64,000 nucleotides of DNA, from positions 1-64,000 of the forward strand of contig NZ_MJBI02000006.1 of assembly GCF_002742385.2 (NCBI RefSeq). Reading direction: 5' to 3'. Source of the DNA: Macrococcoides goetzii. Lineage in GTDB: Bacteria; Bacillota; Bacilli; Staphylococcales; Staphylococcaceae. The notes beneath the pieces were generated by a model. It was given only the letters and a program-made list of their open reading frames with translations. It searched no databases and had not been told where the DNA came from. A program made the translations under genes and the position numbers. Of this stretch, positions 28,319-36,004 are shown piece after piece (position 1 is the stretch's first letter; the number at the start of each line of letters is the position of its first letter).

Positions 28319-28351
28319 AGCCCACAGATTAATAATCATAATCTGCGGGCT
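28319..28351. terminator. Terminator after the XRE-TPR gene
   Basis: AGCCCACAGATTA pairs with TAATCTGCGGGCT around a 7-nt loop, between two converging genes. Confidence 0.75.
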
Positions 28352-28355
28352 TTCA

Positions 28356-28733
28356 TTAATTAAGTAATCTTTGTGCTATTAATTTTTGTAACTTCACAAT
28401 ATCAGTGTCTTTATTAAATAATTTAACGATTGGCATTTGAATACCTGCCACAAATAGTTTTAATTCTGCATCGATATCAAATCGACCTGCATTTTCAACA
28501 CTGAATGCTCTAATATTCTTATAAGGTATTGTAATAAACTCAATCTTCTTACCTGAAAATCCTTGTTTATCAACGATTAAGATACGTTTATTCGTGAACA
28601 CAAACAAATCACGAATCAGAATAAAACTTGCTTCTACTACTTCATCTTCAAGCAAATAATCCTGAAATTCAGCCTGAACTTCCCCTACATTCTTTTCGCT
28701 AGAATTACCCATTAATTCATCAAATAATCCCAT
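28356..28733 (-). CDS. Bacterial PH-domain protein
   Basis: 125 residues with a single bacterial PH fold (about 15-122): LIRDLFVFTNKRILIVDKQG followed by IPYKNIRAFSVENAG matches the PF08000-type family. No signal or membrane helix. Function unknown; it may bind a peptide or lipid headgroup. AGGAGG precedes the ATG. Confidence 0.8.
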   Translation of the reverse strand: MGLFDELMGNSSEKNVGEVQAEFQDYLLEDEVVEASFILIRDLFVFTNKRILIVDKQGFSGKKIEFITIPYKNIRAFSVENAGRFDIDAELKLFVAGIQMPIVKLFNKDTDIVKLQKLIAQRLLN

Positions 28734-28816
28734 TCTAATGCCTCCTTATTTTATATAATATTAATATAACAAAATAAATTTGGAATTAATAGGAATAAGA
28801 GTATATATTTAAAATA

Positions 28817-29509
28817 TTACATTGCACTTAACGATCTCAATTGGTTCTGATTTTCATCAAAGTTACTGTCATCTAACCATGATTCTAATCTCAATTTATT
28901 GGCAGGCCATTCTTTATCGATTATTGAAAACCAATTTGTATCACGGTTACGTCCTTTATAAACAGTAGCTTGTCTAAATGTGCCTTCAAACGTAAATCCT
29001 AGTCGTTTTGCTGATCTATTCGATGCCTCATTTAAGCTATCACATTTCCATTCATAGCGTCGGTAGTTTAATTCTTCAAATACATACTTCATTAATAAAT
29101 ACTGCGCTTCTGTAGCCTGTCTGCTGCGTTTTAATAATGGAGAATACACAATCCATCCCATTTCAATGACCCTATTCAGATTGTCTATACGCATGAGAGA
29201 GAATGTTCCTACTGCTTTTTGTGTATGATTGTCGATAATCGTTAAATAGTAAGGATCAACAGAAGCTATTAACTGTATTAAATAATCTTTAAATTCTAAT
29301 TTACTCTCAAATCTTTGAAGCAGCATATATGTAAGATTTTCTGGTTCTGATGATGCACCATAAATTTCATATAGATCATCACAGTGCTTAATATTAATTT
29401 TTTCTATAGTGACTGTCTTTCCTGAGATTGATTGTATGTTAGGTAGTATTCCAGGTGAATAATCTTTAATCAAATCTCCTACTGGCTGATTATATTCGTT
29501 ATATCTCAT
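28817..29509 (-). CDS. GNAT-family N-acetyltransferase (RimJ/RimL-like)
   Basis: 230 residues. The fold is recognised from VGTFSLMRIDNLNRVIEMGWIV, QATEAQYLLMKYVFEELNYRRYEWKCDSLNEASNRSAKRLGF and EGTFRQATVYKGRNRDTNWFS, all typical of acetyltransferases acting on protein N-termini or small amines. It is the last chromosomal gene before the prophage. Its promoter region carries a long perfect inverted repeat. Confidence 0.8.
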   Translation of the reverse strand: MRYNEYNQPVGDLIKDYSPGILPNIQSISGKTVTIEKINIKHCDDLYEIYGASSEPENLTYMLLQRFESKLEFKDYLIQLIASVDPYYLTIIDNHTQKAVGTFSLMRIDNLNRVIEMGWIVYSPLLKRSRQATEAQYLLMKYVFEELNYRRYEWKCDSLNEASNRSAKRLGFTFEGTFRQATVYKGRNRDTNWFSIIDKEWPANKLRLESWLDDSNFDENQNQLRSLSAM

Positions 29510-29542
29510 AATTATCCTACTTTCATTTGTGTGTCTGTTGCT

Positions 29543-29586
29543 ATTATATTAAACAATTCCGGATACTCCAAGTATCCGGAATTGTT
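29543..29586 (-). promoter_or_regulatory. Acetyltransferase promoter with perfect 16-bp inverted repeat
   Basis: AACAATTCCGGATACT and its exact complement (29552-29567 and 29571-29586) flank the trinucleotide CCA. On the minus strand a TTGGAG -35-like box falls in the centre, 17 bp from TATAAT (29543-29548). There is no T run on either side, so an operator is more likely than a terminator. Confidence 0.55.
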
Positions 29587-29607
29587 CAAGTATCTAAAAT
29601 AAAAAAA

Positions 29608-29634
29608 GTCCCTCTAACTAAAAGTTAAAGAGAC
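29608..29634 (-). terminator. Terminator at the prophage-chromosome junction
   Basis: GTCTCTTTAAC pairs with GTTAGAGGGAC (two G-U pairs), followed on the minus strand by T7. It would stop transcription leaving the prophage end or a gene remnant at the attachment site. Confidence 0.75.
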
Positions 29635-29639
29635 ATTAG

Positions 29640-29715
29640 TACCACCGGTCGGGGTGAATCCCCTAGATTTATCAATGGTTATAATAGAATCGTGACCATT
29701 TCATGACCAAAAACA
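29640..29715. other. Probable prophage attachment end
   Basis: Non-coding. It contains a short GGGG-TGAAT-CCCC dyad at 29651-29663 and a pair of TGACCA direct repeats at 29693-29698 and 29704-29709 (11-bp offset), which look like integrase arm sites. The crossover core cannot be defined from one end. No tRNA or tmRNA is recognisable here. Confidence 0.4.
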
Positions 29716-29717
29716 TA

Positions 29718-29754
29718 AAATCCCCTTAAATCCATCTAGGACTTAAGGGGATTT
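29718..29754 (-). terminator. Terminator of the prophage-end HTH gene
   Basis: AAATCCCCTTAA pairs with TTAAGGGGATTT around a 13-nt loop, followed on the minus strand by a T-rich stretch. Confidence 0.7.
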
Positions 29755-29834
29755 ACGATATAAGAAAAAATGATTTTTTATTTGTCTTTAGGAGACATAT
29801 CTATATAATATCATAATTCGTTAATATAGACGAA

Positions 29835-30050
29835 TTATTTATTTTTCGTATCATCAGCCGAATTTATAGCAAAGTTATATAATGCTTCTGCCTTTGCAAA
29901 CGGTAAAGTATCTAAACTAGATTTACCTAATCTGATATTAGAAATTGTTGACTGTCTTACACCAGTTTCTTTTTCAATTTGATAACCAGTAATATTACTT
30001 GATAATAATAATTCAATTTCTTTCCTCATATTTTTAAATGAATCGCTCAA
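29835..30050 (-). CDS. Small XRE-like DNA-binding protein at the prophage end
   Basis: 71 residues. An HTH is visible at about 20-50 (ITGYQIEKETGVRQSTISNIRLG), followed by LAKAEALYNF-like residues common in small phage regulators. The start is uncertain: TTG at 30050 lacks a ribosome site, ATG at 30029 (64 residues) has a weak one. Translation may be coupled to the 27-residue peptide gene 5 bp upstream. Its target could be the dyad at 30349. Confidence 0.7.
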   Translation of the reverse strand: MSDSFKNMRKEIELLLSSNITGYQIEKETGVRQSTISNIRLGKSSLDTLPFAKAEALYNFAINSADDTKNK

Positions 30051-30055
30051 TTTTT

Positions 30056-30139
30056 TTATATGAATAAATTTATTACAGATATTATTAGTGCAACGACTGC
30101 GATAAATAATGATAATTTAATTCTTTTTTCTGTACTCAT
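30056..30139 (-). CDS. Hydrophobic 27-residue peptide
   Basis: MSTEKRIKL then a continuous hydrophobic helix (LFIAVVALIISVINLFI) to the end. GGGGAG lies 8 nt before the ATG at 30139, a strong ribosome site for so short a frame. The form, a charged N-terminus with one membrane helix, is like type I toxins or small phage membrane peptides. Not recognised. Confidence 0.55.
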   Translation of the reverse strand: MSTEKRIKLSLFIAVVALIISVINLFI

Positions 30140-30200
30140 TTCAACATCTCCCCTTTTATGATAAAATGTTGATAAGTGGTAAAGGGCTTGCGCCCTCTAC

Positions 30201-30323
30201 TTACTTAATCATTGAGTGTATCAAGTTTACGATAGCTGTTAACAAACTTACCAGGGATGTTATTAGTGCTATCCAACTTATACGCTCTTTTTGTTTTTCT
30301 TCATTCTTTTTTGAGCGATTCAT
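30201..30323 (-). CDS. Small charged/hydrophobic 40-residue peptide
   Basis: A highly charged N-terminus (MNRSKKNEEKQKERISW) and a membrane helix (about 17-37). GGAGGTGAGGTA directly precedes the ATG at 30323, and a promoter with an internal dyad lies just upstream. A hairpin GAGGGC-GCAA-GCCCTT follows the stop codon. The two-part design resembles type I toxins and holin-like peptides; function inferred only from shape. Confidence 0.6.
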   Translation of the reverse strand: MNRSKKNEEKQKERISWIALITSLVSLLTAIVNLIHSMIK

Positions 30324-30343
30324 TACCTCACCTCCATGTATTA

Positions 30344-30372
30344 ATAATACTACATATTATGTAGTATGTCTA
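30344..30372 (-). promoter_or_regulatory. Promoter with perfect dyad for the small-peptide unit
   Basis: On the minus strand TAGACA and TATTAT are 17 bp apart. The spacer is almost filled by the perfect 17-bp palindrome ACTACATA-T-TATGTAGT (30349-30365), a strong operator candidate. Confidence 0.65.
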
Positions 30373-30410
30373 TACTGTTTATAAAAAAATTTAAAAAAAT
30401 ACAAAAAAAT

Positions 30411-30441
30411 AACCCTACTGCTTATGAGGAGCAGTAGGGTT
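30411..30441 (-). terminator. Terminator of the late (lysis) transcript
   Basis: AACCCTACTGCT and AGCAGTAGGGTT form a 12-bp stem with a 7-nt loop and a long T-rich tail on the minus strand. About 100 nt separate it from the endolysin CHAP reading frame; that gap shows no gene. Confidence 0.9.
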
Positions 30442-30541
30442 ATATATCTTGTGTGTTCATAATACATACACGAATTATTTAAAAGGTGGAAGTGTTTTTC
30501 ACTTCCTTCCTATTAATTAGTGTGATTGGATTATAACATAT

Positions 30542-31051
30542 TTATTTATATATTGGACGAATAAACCACATGTTTTGATGGTATGGATGCGAGCGCTTTG
30601 TTGCTTTTTCCGTAAAAGTACGTCCTCCACCTTCCCAGTTTTGTTCTACTACTGTTATTTGATTTAGATCAGCAGATAAAACTACAGCAGTATGACCCCA
30701 GTGCTTTCCGTATTTATCAATACCAAAACCATATCCCCAAACAACAATGTCACCAGGTTTAGCTAAGAAATCAGGTGTGTTCTTATATACCTTTGCTCTG
30801 TTAGTAAAATTGTTCCACGTAGGTATGTCGATTGCCCCTTCACATCTTAGATAGTCTTTGAATAATCTGAAGTAGTACATATTACTTAAATCGACACATT
30901 GCCATCCAAAGTAACCATCAAAATCATATCCGTTACCGACTAAACTATAAGCATATTTCACTGCTTCAGCTTCAGTTAATAAACACTCAGTAAATACTTT
31001 TTTAACAGGCGCTTTCTGTTTTTTTACAGTCTGCGCCTTTTCTACTTTTTT
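30542..31051 (-). CDS. Endolysin CHAP domain, reached by -1 frameshift from the amidase frame
   Basis: The frame is open from the end of the amidase gene to 30542 but has no ATG, no in-frame start with a ribosome site and only an unsupported GTG at 30961. Read from the slippery site, it gives 167 residues: a lysine-rich linker (KKQKAPVKK), then a CHAP domain with the catalytic Cys in [10 protein letters not shown] and His in [14 protein letters not shown] enzymes cut peptidoglycan cross-bridges or amide bonds. The linker repeats the KQKAPVKK linker before LysM in the first frame, so both frames belong to one enzyme of 421 residues. Confidence 0.75.
   Translation of the reverse strand, partial: KKVEKAQTVKKQKAPVKKVFTECLLTEAEAVKYAYSLVGNGYDFDGYFGWQCVDLSNMYYFRLFKDYLRCEGAIDIPTWNNFTNRAKVYKNTPDFLAKPGDIVVWGYGFGIDKYGKHWGHTAVVLSADLNQITVVEQNWEGGGRTFTEKATKRSHPYHQNMWFIRPIYK
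31007..31051 (-). promoter_or_regulatory. Candidate -1 programmed frameshift signal in the endolysin
   Basis: Slippery heptamer A AAA AAG (31051-31045) in the correct phase, immediately followed by UAG. After a 6-nt spacer comes the stem AGGCGC/GCGCCT (31038-31033 with 31012-31007), containing an inner CTGT/ACAG stem. This is the dnaX-like layout. A one-base deletion in the A6 run, real or from sequencing, would look the same. Confidence 0.6.
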
Positions 31052-31806
31052 ATTTTAAGTACCTGATTAACAAAGATGTCGTTTGTCTTAAGTCCATTTA
31101 ACTTCTTAAGTTCAGCAACAGTCATTTTATTTGATGTAGCAATTCCCCAAAGAGAATCACCACTTTTAACTTTATAAGTTGATGTAGATGACTTTGGTTT
31201 ACTCATTTTTTTTACGACTTTCTTTTTAACAGGTGCTTTTTGTTTTGTTACTGTCTTAGTCGAACCACCATTGTAATAGAATTTAATTCTACTAATAAAG
31301 TAATCTAACAATTTTACTTGATTCGCTCTTGTGTTAGGAGCGTTTTTGCCAACGTGAATATCCCACGATCTATGTGGACATGCAGTAGCATAATATTCTC
31401 TGTGAAGATTTACCGTGTCGCGATTTACAGGTAAATTATATGATTTTAAAATATCAGCTGCAATTTCAAAACATGCTTCTTCATTCAATTTAAATTGTTC
31501 ATCAGTCAAAATACCTGGATATGATTGTACTACTTCAATGCCGATTAAATTAGCGTTAGCCCATCTATTAGCGCAATGCCATTCTACATAATCAGTTGGA
31601 TGATACCATAGACATTCATCTTTATTAGCATACACACTAGCAAATCCATCTACATGTGTTCCATTAGCCTCTCTTTGATACAACCACGAGAGGTATTGTG
31701 ATGGCGTCATACGTCCATAATCATTATGGATAACTACTCCTGCAATACTATCTTTCTTGCCTGTTAATTTTGAGCCTTCAATGTGCTTAGAATAAATGTG
31801 TTTCAT
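31042..31806 (-). CDS. Endolysin, N-acetylmuramoyl-L-alanine amidase with LysM
   Basis: 254 residues in frame 0. An Amidase_2-like domain (about 15-175) has a Zn-ligand His in GVVIHNDYG and a second His/Cys cluster in [16 protein letters not shown] Lys/Pro linker (KQKAPVKKK) leads to a LysM module (about 208-252; [18 protein letters not shown]). The frame ends at UAG right after A AAA AAG. ATG at 31806 follows AAAGGATG and abuts the holin stop. It cleaves the peptidoglycan stem at host lysis. Confidence 0.9.
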   Translation of the reverse strand: MKHIYSKHIEGSKLTGKKDSIAGVVIHNDYGRMTPSQYLSWLYQREANGTHVDGFASVYANKDECLWYHPTDYVEWHCANRWANANLIGIEVVQSYPGILTDEQFKLNEEACFEIAADILKSYNLPVNRDTVNLHREYYATACPHRSWDIHVGKNAPNTRANQVKLLDYFISRIKFYYNGGSTKTVTKQKAPVKKKVVKKMSKPKSSTSTYKVKSGDSLWGIATSNKMTVAELKKLNGLKTNDIFVNQVLKIKK

Positions 31807-32148
31807 CTAATTCATCCTTTCTCCCGTAGGATATATTGTTTCTTCATCTTCGGGTGCATGTTTTAAGTTAGTATTATCAACTTCAATATCTGATTTCTCT
31901 TTAACAACTTCAGCACCTTTAAATTCAACTTCACCTTTATCTAACTTATCTTTGAATTCTTGTGCTTGTTGAGCGTTTTTAGTGAAATTGTTATTTTTCC
32001 ACCAAGCCCAGATAGAAGTAACAATCATCAATATCAATCCTATTTCTTCTTCGTTCACTGGAATAGGTGACATACCTTTGCGTGCTAGATACATATTGAT
32101 CCACGACAAAATCATTAACACCGTTCTTATCTGTGTGCCTTTATCCAT
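31807..32148 (-). CDS. Phage holin, SPP1-type
   Basis: 113 residues. Two hydrophobic helices (about 10-22 and 36-50, GLILMIVTSIWAWWKNN) and a long charged C-terminal tail. The start MDKGTQIRTVLMILSWIN and length fit the SPP1 holin family. It opens the membrane for the endolysin, whose gene starts at the next base. Confidence 0.85.
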   Translation of the reverse strand: MDKGTQIRTVLMILSWINMYLARKGMSPIPVNEEEIGLILMIVTSIWAWWKNNNFTKNAQQAQEFKDKLDKGEVEFKGAEVVKEKSDIEVDNTNLKHAPEDEETIYPTGERMN

Positions 32149-32168
32149 TTAAAAACCTCCATTAAAAT

Positions 32169-32195
32169 AAGCGCTAGGATATATTCCTAACGCTT
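32169..32195 (-). terminator. Hairpin over the stop codon of the membrane-protein gene
   Basis: AAGCGCTAGGA pairs with TCCTAACGCTT around 5 nt, then a T-rich tract on the minus strand. It would reduce read-through into the holin-endolysin genes or protect the upstream mRNA. Confidence 0.6.
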
Positions 32196-32627
32196 TAAAG
32201 ATTCACAATCATTTAATCCATTCTTCTCTTTTATCTTTCGTGCTTTTTCTTCTTCAGTAATATCAATTAACTTCATTAAATCCATGAATAGCCATATTGA
32301 TACTAAACTCAATACACCGAATGCAATGTTCGGATAGTTGATTAAAAATGATGCATTGATGAATAAATAATAAATCATACCTATAACGTGAACGATTATT
32401 ATCAGTCCATATTTCCTAGTGAATAGATTAGCTAAATATAGTAGTGATACACCTAAACTTATCCACGCTAAATTATTCTGTGTACCTACCATACCGATGT
32501 AAGTATCATAAATGTCACCTGATTTTCCGTTCGTCGAAGTAAAAAGTTCTGGTTCAACAGATAACGTAAACCATACATACAAACTAAACATCATTACAAA
32601 TATTTCGTTATATTTCGGACTTCGCAT
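32187..32627 (-). CDS. Phage four-helix membrane protein
   Basis: 146 residues with about four hydrophobic helices (roughly 9-24, 48-68, 74-98, 100-118) and a charged C-terminal tail. Its start overlaps the stop of the upstream gene (TAATG). Position before the holin suggests a lysis accessory or superinfection role, but no domain is recognised. Confidence 0.7.
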   Translation of the reverse strand: MRSPKYNEIFVMMFSLYVWFTLSVEPELFTSTNGKSGDIYDTYIGMVGTQNNLAWISLGVSLLYLANLFTRKYGLIIIVHVIGMIYYLFINASFLINYPNIAFGVLSLVSIWLFMDLMKLIDITEEEKARKIKEKNGLNDCESLKR

Positions 32628-32923
32628 TAAACCACCCCCAATTTATTCAGAATGTACATCACAACTGCGCCAACACCTGTAGTGAGTGCAGTTTTCTTTA
32701 TAGTTTTACTTAACTCTTTATTACTGTCTATGACAGCTTTTGCATCTCCAAGCTCTTCTTTTAATTCTCTGAATTCTTCTTCGACTTTATTGATTCTATC
32801 TTCATTACTCTTACTTCGCTCTTGCAAGTTGTCGATACTTGTATCAATGTAATTGAGTATTGCTATCCACGCTTCAGTACCGAGATTATCAACTCGATCA
32901 ATAAACCTTTTTATCACACGCAC
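32627..32923 (-). CDS. Coiled-coil, C-terminal-anchored phage protein (XhlA/DUF2951-like)
   Basis: 98 residues: a coiled coil from about 30 to 75 (ERSKSNEDRINKVEEEFREL) and a single C-terminal membrane helix (TGVGAVVMYILNKLGVV). This matches small lysis-module proteins of the XhlA type, which sit in the membrane with holins. Gene order supports that role. Confidence 0.75.
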   Translation of the reverse strand: MRVIKRFIDRVDNLGTEAWIAILNYIDTSIDNLQERSKSNEDRINKVEEEFRELKEELGDAKAVIDSNKELSKTIKKTALTTGVGAVVMYILNKLGVV

Positions 32924-32956
32924 ATCACCTCGTTTTAATTGCTCATCTATAATAAA

Positions 32957-32983
32957 AACCCCTAGCCTGTTAAGATAGAGGTT
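32957..32983 (-). terminator. Terminator at the end of the tail module
   Basis: AACCTCTA pairs with TAGGGGTT (one G-U pair) around an 11-nt loop containing the upstream stop codon, followed by a T run on the minus strand. Confidence 0.7.
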
Positions 32984-33332
32984 GAGTATTCAACTTTGAT
33001 TTAAGTTGAATTAATTCTAATTCTTTTTCTTCTAATAAAATTTGGTCTGTTGTTCTAGGATCATCAATTGATTCCCCATCTTTTAATACTAACTTCGGAA
33101 TAAATCCACTATTATCAATTTTGAGTTTTTCAAACTGTTCAGGCACAAACTTATCAACAATAAAAGCAAACCCTTGTTTATCTTTATGAGTATCACCTAT
33201 TTCAATTGTCTCAAAAGTACCATCATCTTTAATTGATGCATATGGTATAAAAACTGTTGTACGTCCTGGAATTCTAACAGGCGCACCATCAACCATTTCA
33301 TTTAATGAATCGTAATTATTTAACATAAACAT
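32970..33332 (-). CDS. Phage tail-module protein, function unknown
   Basis: 120 residues. It begins MFMLNNYDSLNEMVDGAP, has a beta-rich middle and a coiled-coil C-terminus (LEEKELELIQLKSKL). Located between the Tal-like protein and the lysis module, where siphoviruses often encode small baseplate or XkdX-like proteins. Its TAA lies in a terminator loop. Confidence 0.7.
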   Translation of the reverse strand: MFMLNNYDSLNEMVDGAPVRIPGRTTVFIPYASIKDDGTFETIEIGDTHKDKQGFAFIVDKFVPEQFEKLKIDNSGFIPKLVLKDGESIDDPRTTDQILLEEKELELIQLKSKLNTQPLS

Positions 33333-33337
33333 CTCCC

Positions 33338-35290
33338 CTATTCATCAAGTGCCATCTTTGTAAACCTGATACCAAATTGACTATTTGCAGTACCTTGAGT
33401 ATTACCTTTAATTTTTATATAGAAGCTTCGCTCTTTTTTAGTTGGTCTACCTAAATCAATTTTAAAATTACCATAAGGTTCAGCAGCGTTATAGACAAAA
33501 CCTTTAGCAGTAGGTTCAAAACTTATAATACCTGCAGGTGTTGCAAATTCCTCTACTTTAACAAATATTCCTGCACCATTATTTACTTTCACGTAAAAAT
33601 TTATGAGTAAGTAACGCCCAGTATGTTTAAAACGATATGCATTTTGAGTATAGTAATCTCCTACTTCGTCGTAAATCCCTTTAGTTGAAACATAAAATGG
33701 TCCTTCTTGCCATATCCTATTTACACCACTTGCATTCTGAGAAATGAATGGTGGATCATACGCATAAATAGCATACTCATTATCAAGCATTCCATTTGTC
33801 ATAGAAGTTACACCGTCTGGACGATATGCAGTAAATCCACCACCCCATGTTGTAACCGTTCCAGGTCTAATCTCAACTTTTTTCTTCGGGTTCCTAGGGT
33901 CAGTTGCTATTAATGCATCCCCACTTATAACAAATGCTCCTGTAGTACCTTCAATTGTAATTAATTTAGTATCAATACTTCCTGAAGTAATAGCATCTGC
34001 AACAATACCTGCACCACTAATAGCAAGTTGAGGTTCATCGCCATTTGATATAAGCAAACCACGACTATTAAAAAATACTTTTTCATCAGGATTATCTCTG
34101 TTTTCAGCAAGAATACCATCAAATTCAGTAAACTTTAACTCAGTTCTAACATTCATTAATAACTGAGTTGCAACTTGCATTGCACTATCTAACATGCCTT
34201 TCGAGATTTGTTTCTTACCACTTGTAATATCACTTACAAACTTAGCTGCATAATCTAAGTTAGCTTGATGTCTTTCCCAAATAGGCGCATCTCCAAATGT
34301 TAGAATCATCTCTACGATGTCGCCGCTCCCATTTCTTTTTGTCTTAATTGAAATGATTCTGACAGCAGTCGTGTAATCCATGTTAGTAGCCTCAAACATA
34401 ACTTCATCAGCAATTCTAGGATTAGCATAAGGGAAATCAGGCATGTGTAAGAAATCAGCTTGGAATGTAAGCTTTAAAGAATTATCCACTAAATCTTTTG
34501 CTGCTTGCCTTAATTTTTCTTTAATCACATTCGCATCAGATGATGTTTCTTCATTGTTGATTAATCTTAAAGGTGGTGCTTCAAGCTTGCCTATCATCGA
34601 GTTACTTGCTAATGGATGTTCATAGATTAAACTCACACCTGCAGTAGATAATGGTTCACCATCGTTAATATCACCGTATGCTCTAACAAATGTATAAAAC
34701 TCGGTAGCATCTTCTTGTACAGTTACATTACGCATATTAAGATCATCAGATAAAATGTAATCAACCTTACGACTAGCATGAGTGTAAAAATCGACATATT
34801 CACCATTGATGATAAATTCAAGTTCCCACAATTCTAAAGCTTCTTTTAATATCTCAACACGATTCTGACCATCACCATAGAACTCCATTTTGACACCGGT
34901 TTTAACTTCTCCAATAATTCGAGGGATAAATCCAGTATCTTTAAAAATGTTATTCAAAATCGTATTTAAACTGAACTCACCCTCATGTACTAAGTAATAG
35001 TACATTTTACTTAGTCTATGAATCATCAGAGTAATACATTGCAATTCTAAAATTATACTTGAACCTACATTTACTTTTGATACCTGTGTTACAATATATT
35101 GATTTTTATCGCTTTCATCAGTCACGCCACTTACTCTCCAGTTAGCACCAATCTGACCTATGATATGCTGATTGATTTCAGACTGAACAATTCTAACTGT
35201 GAGAATGTCATCACTTGATAACTGTTTTTCATGTTCTGTTTCAGCTTCAATGATATGTTCTTTTGCTGTAAGGTCTGTTAATACAACCAT
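33338..35290 (-). CDS. Prophage tail protein (Tal-like, minor structural)
   Basis: 650 residues. The N-terminal half (to about 370) matches the Prophage_tail/Tal hub family: LTAKEHIIEAETEHEKQLSSDD, then WRVSGVTDESDKNQYIVTQV and ILKEALELWELEFIINGEYV. The C-terminal part (about 400-650) is beta-rich and may bind the host surface. It forms the tail-tip hub below Dit. Unusually, the collagen-like fibre and a cargo gene lie between Dit and this gene. Confidence 0.85.
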   Translation of the reverse strand: MVVLTDLTAKEHIIEAETEHEKQLSSDDILTVRIVQSEINQHIIGQIGANWRVSGVTDESDKNQYIVTQVSKVNVGSSIILELQCITLMIHRLSKMYYYLVHEGEFSLNTILNNIFKDTGFIPRIIGEVKTGVKMEFYGDGQNRVEILKEALELWELEFIINGEYVDFYTHASRKVDYILSDDLNMRNVTVQEDATEFYTFVRAYGDINDGEPLSTAGVSLIYEHPLASNSMIGKLEAPPLRLINNEETSSDANVIKEKLRQAAKDLVDNSLKLTFQADFLHMPDFPYANPRIADEVMFEATNMDYTTAVRIISIKTKRNGSGDIVEMILTFGDAPIWERHQANLDYAAKFVSDITSGKKQISKGMLDSAMQVATQLLMNVRTELKFTEFDGILAENRDNPDEKVFFNSRGLLISNGDEPQLAISGAGIVADAITSGSIDTKLITIEGTTGAFVISGDALIATDPRNPKKKVEIRPGTVTTWGGGFTAYRPDGVTSMTNGMLDNEYAIYAYDPPFISQNASGVNRIWQEGPFYVSTKGIYDEVGDYYTQNAYRFKHTGRYLLINFYVKVNNGAGIFVKVEEFATPAGIISFEPTAKGFVYNAAEPYGNFKIDLGRPTKKERSFYIKIKGNTQGTANSQFGIRFTKMALDE

Positions 35291-35316
35291 CTATCCACCT
35301 CACTTTCTAGAGAATA

Positions 35317-35347
35317 AAAGAAGCGATTCATTAAGAATCACTTCTTT
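35317..35347 (-). terminator. Terminator of the cargo membrane-protein gene
   Basis: AAAGAAGTGATTC pairs with GAATCGCTTCTTT; the stop codon of the 215-residue gene is in the loop. It makes that gene an independent unit. Confidence 0.85.
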
Positions 35348-35978
35348 TTGTTAGAGATTTTTTTGAAATTAAATCATTTAAATTTTTATTCAATTCTTTA
35401 TTAATTTTGATGTTCAAATTAGAATCTATATAATTATTTTTTGGAATTTCTATTGAATGATTAAAATTATAAGCTTTCATTAGATTATCAATATCAATGA
35501 CGGCGCTGCTTTGATTAATATCGTTAATTTTCTTTTTTGCTTCTGCCACATTCTTAGATAATTCTTGCAAATCATCATTCGATGATTCTTCGTTTATCTT
35601 ATCCGGCAATTTATTTATTACCTCAGTAAGCTCGATTATTTGTTCTCTAGAATTTTCTTTAATCAATTTCTCAAGTGACACAATATATTCTTCATTTAAT
35701 TGTTTATTCATCTCGAGAACTTCTCTTAATTCTTTAGCACTATTTGTTATATCTACTACTTGTTGTTTTTGTCCTGCAACATCTATCAGAGTTATTAAAA
35801 TAGCGATCACTGATAACACAATAGAAAGTGCTGTTCCCGAAAACCCTAAAAATAACCATGCATCTTCTTTAGTAAAACAAATAAAAGAAATCAACATTAT
35901 CATTAATGCAGATAATGCCATAAATGAATATTTCCATCTCAAATTATTTATAAAGTTCTTTTGTTCAACCTTATCCAT
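35331..35978 (-). CDS. Membrane-anchored coiled-coil cargo protein (moron candidate)
   Basis: 215 residues. Two hydrophobic helices (about 16-36 and 40-66) are followed by a long charged coiled coil (about 70-150) and a basic, Asn/Lys-rich tail. GGAGG precedes the ATG. A promoter lies just upstream and a terminator at the stop codon, so it can be expressed in the lysogen. Such cargo genes commonly act in superinfection exclusion or host fitness; that is inference. No family is recognised, and base composition is more AT-rich than that of the tail genes. Confidence 0.75.
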   Translation of the reverse strand: MDKVEQKNFINNLRWKYSFMALSALMIMLISFICFTKEDAWLFLGFSGTALSIVLSVIAILITLIDVAGQKQQVVDITNSAKELREVLEMNKQLNEEYIVSLEKLIKENSREQIIELTEVINKLPDKINEESSNDDLQELSKNVAEAKKKINDINQSSAVIDIDNLMKAYNFNHSIEIPKNNYIDSNLNIKINKELNKNLNDLISKKSLTKRSDS

Positions 35979-36004
35979 AAAAATCCTCCTATCATTTTAA
36001 TTTA

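Noticed and set aside
29600-29665. Possible T-box or tRNA/tmRNA 3' end (GGTGGTAC followed by a terminator on the minus strand)
   Set aside because: No specifier stem, no complete T-box or T-arm, and the next gene is an acetyltransferase with its own promoter.
30542-30961. CHAP protein as an independent gene starting at GTG 30961
   Set aside because: There is no ribosome site, and the frame continues upstream through a linker to the amidase slippery site.
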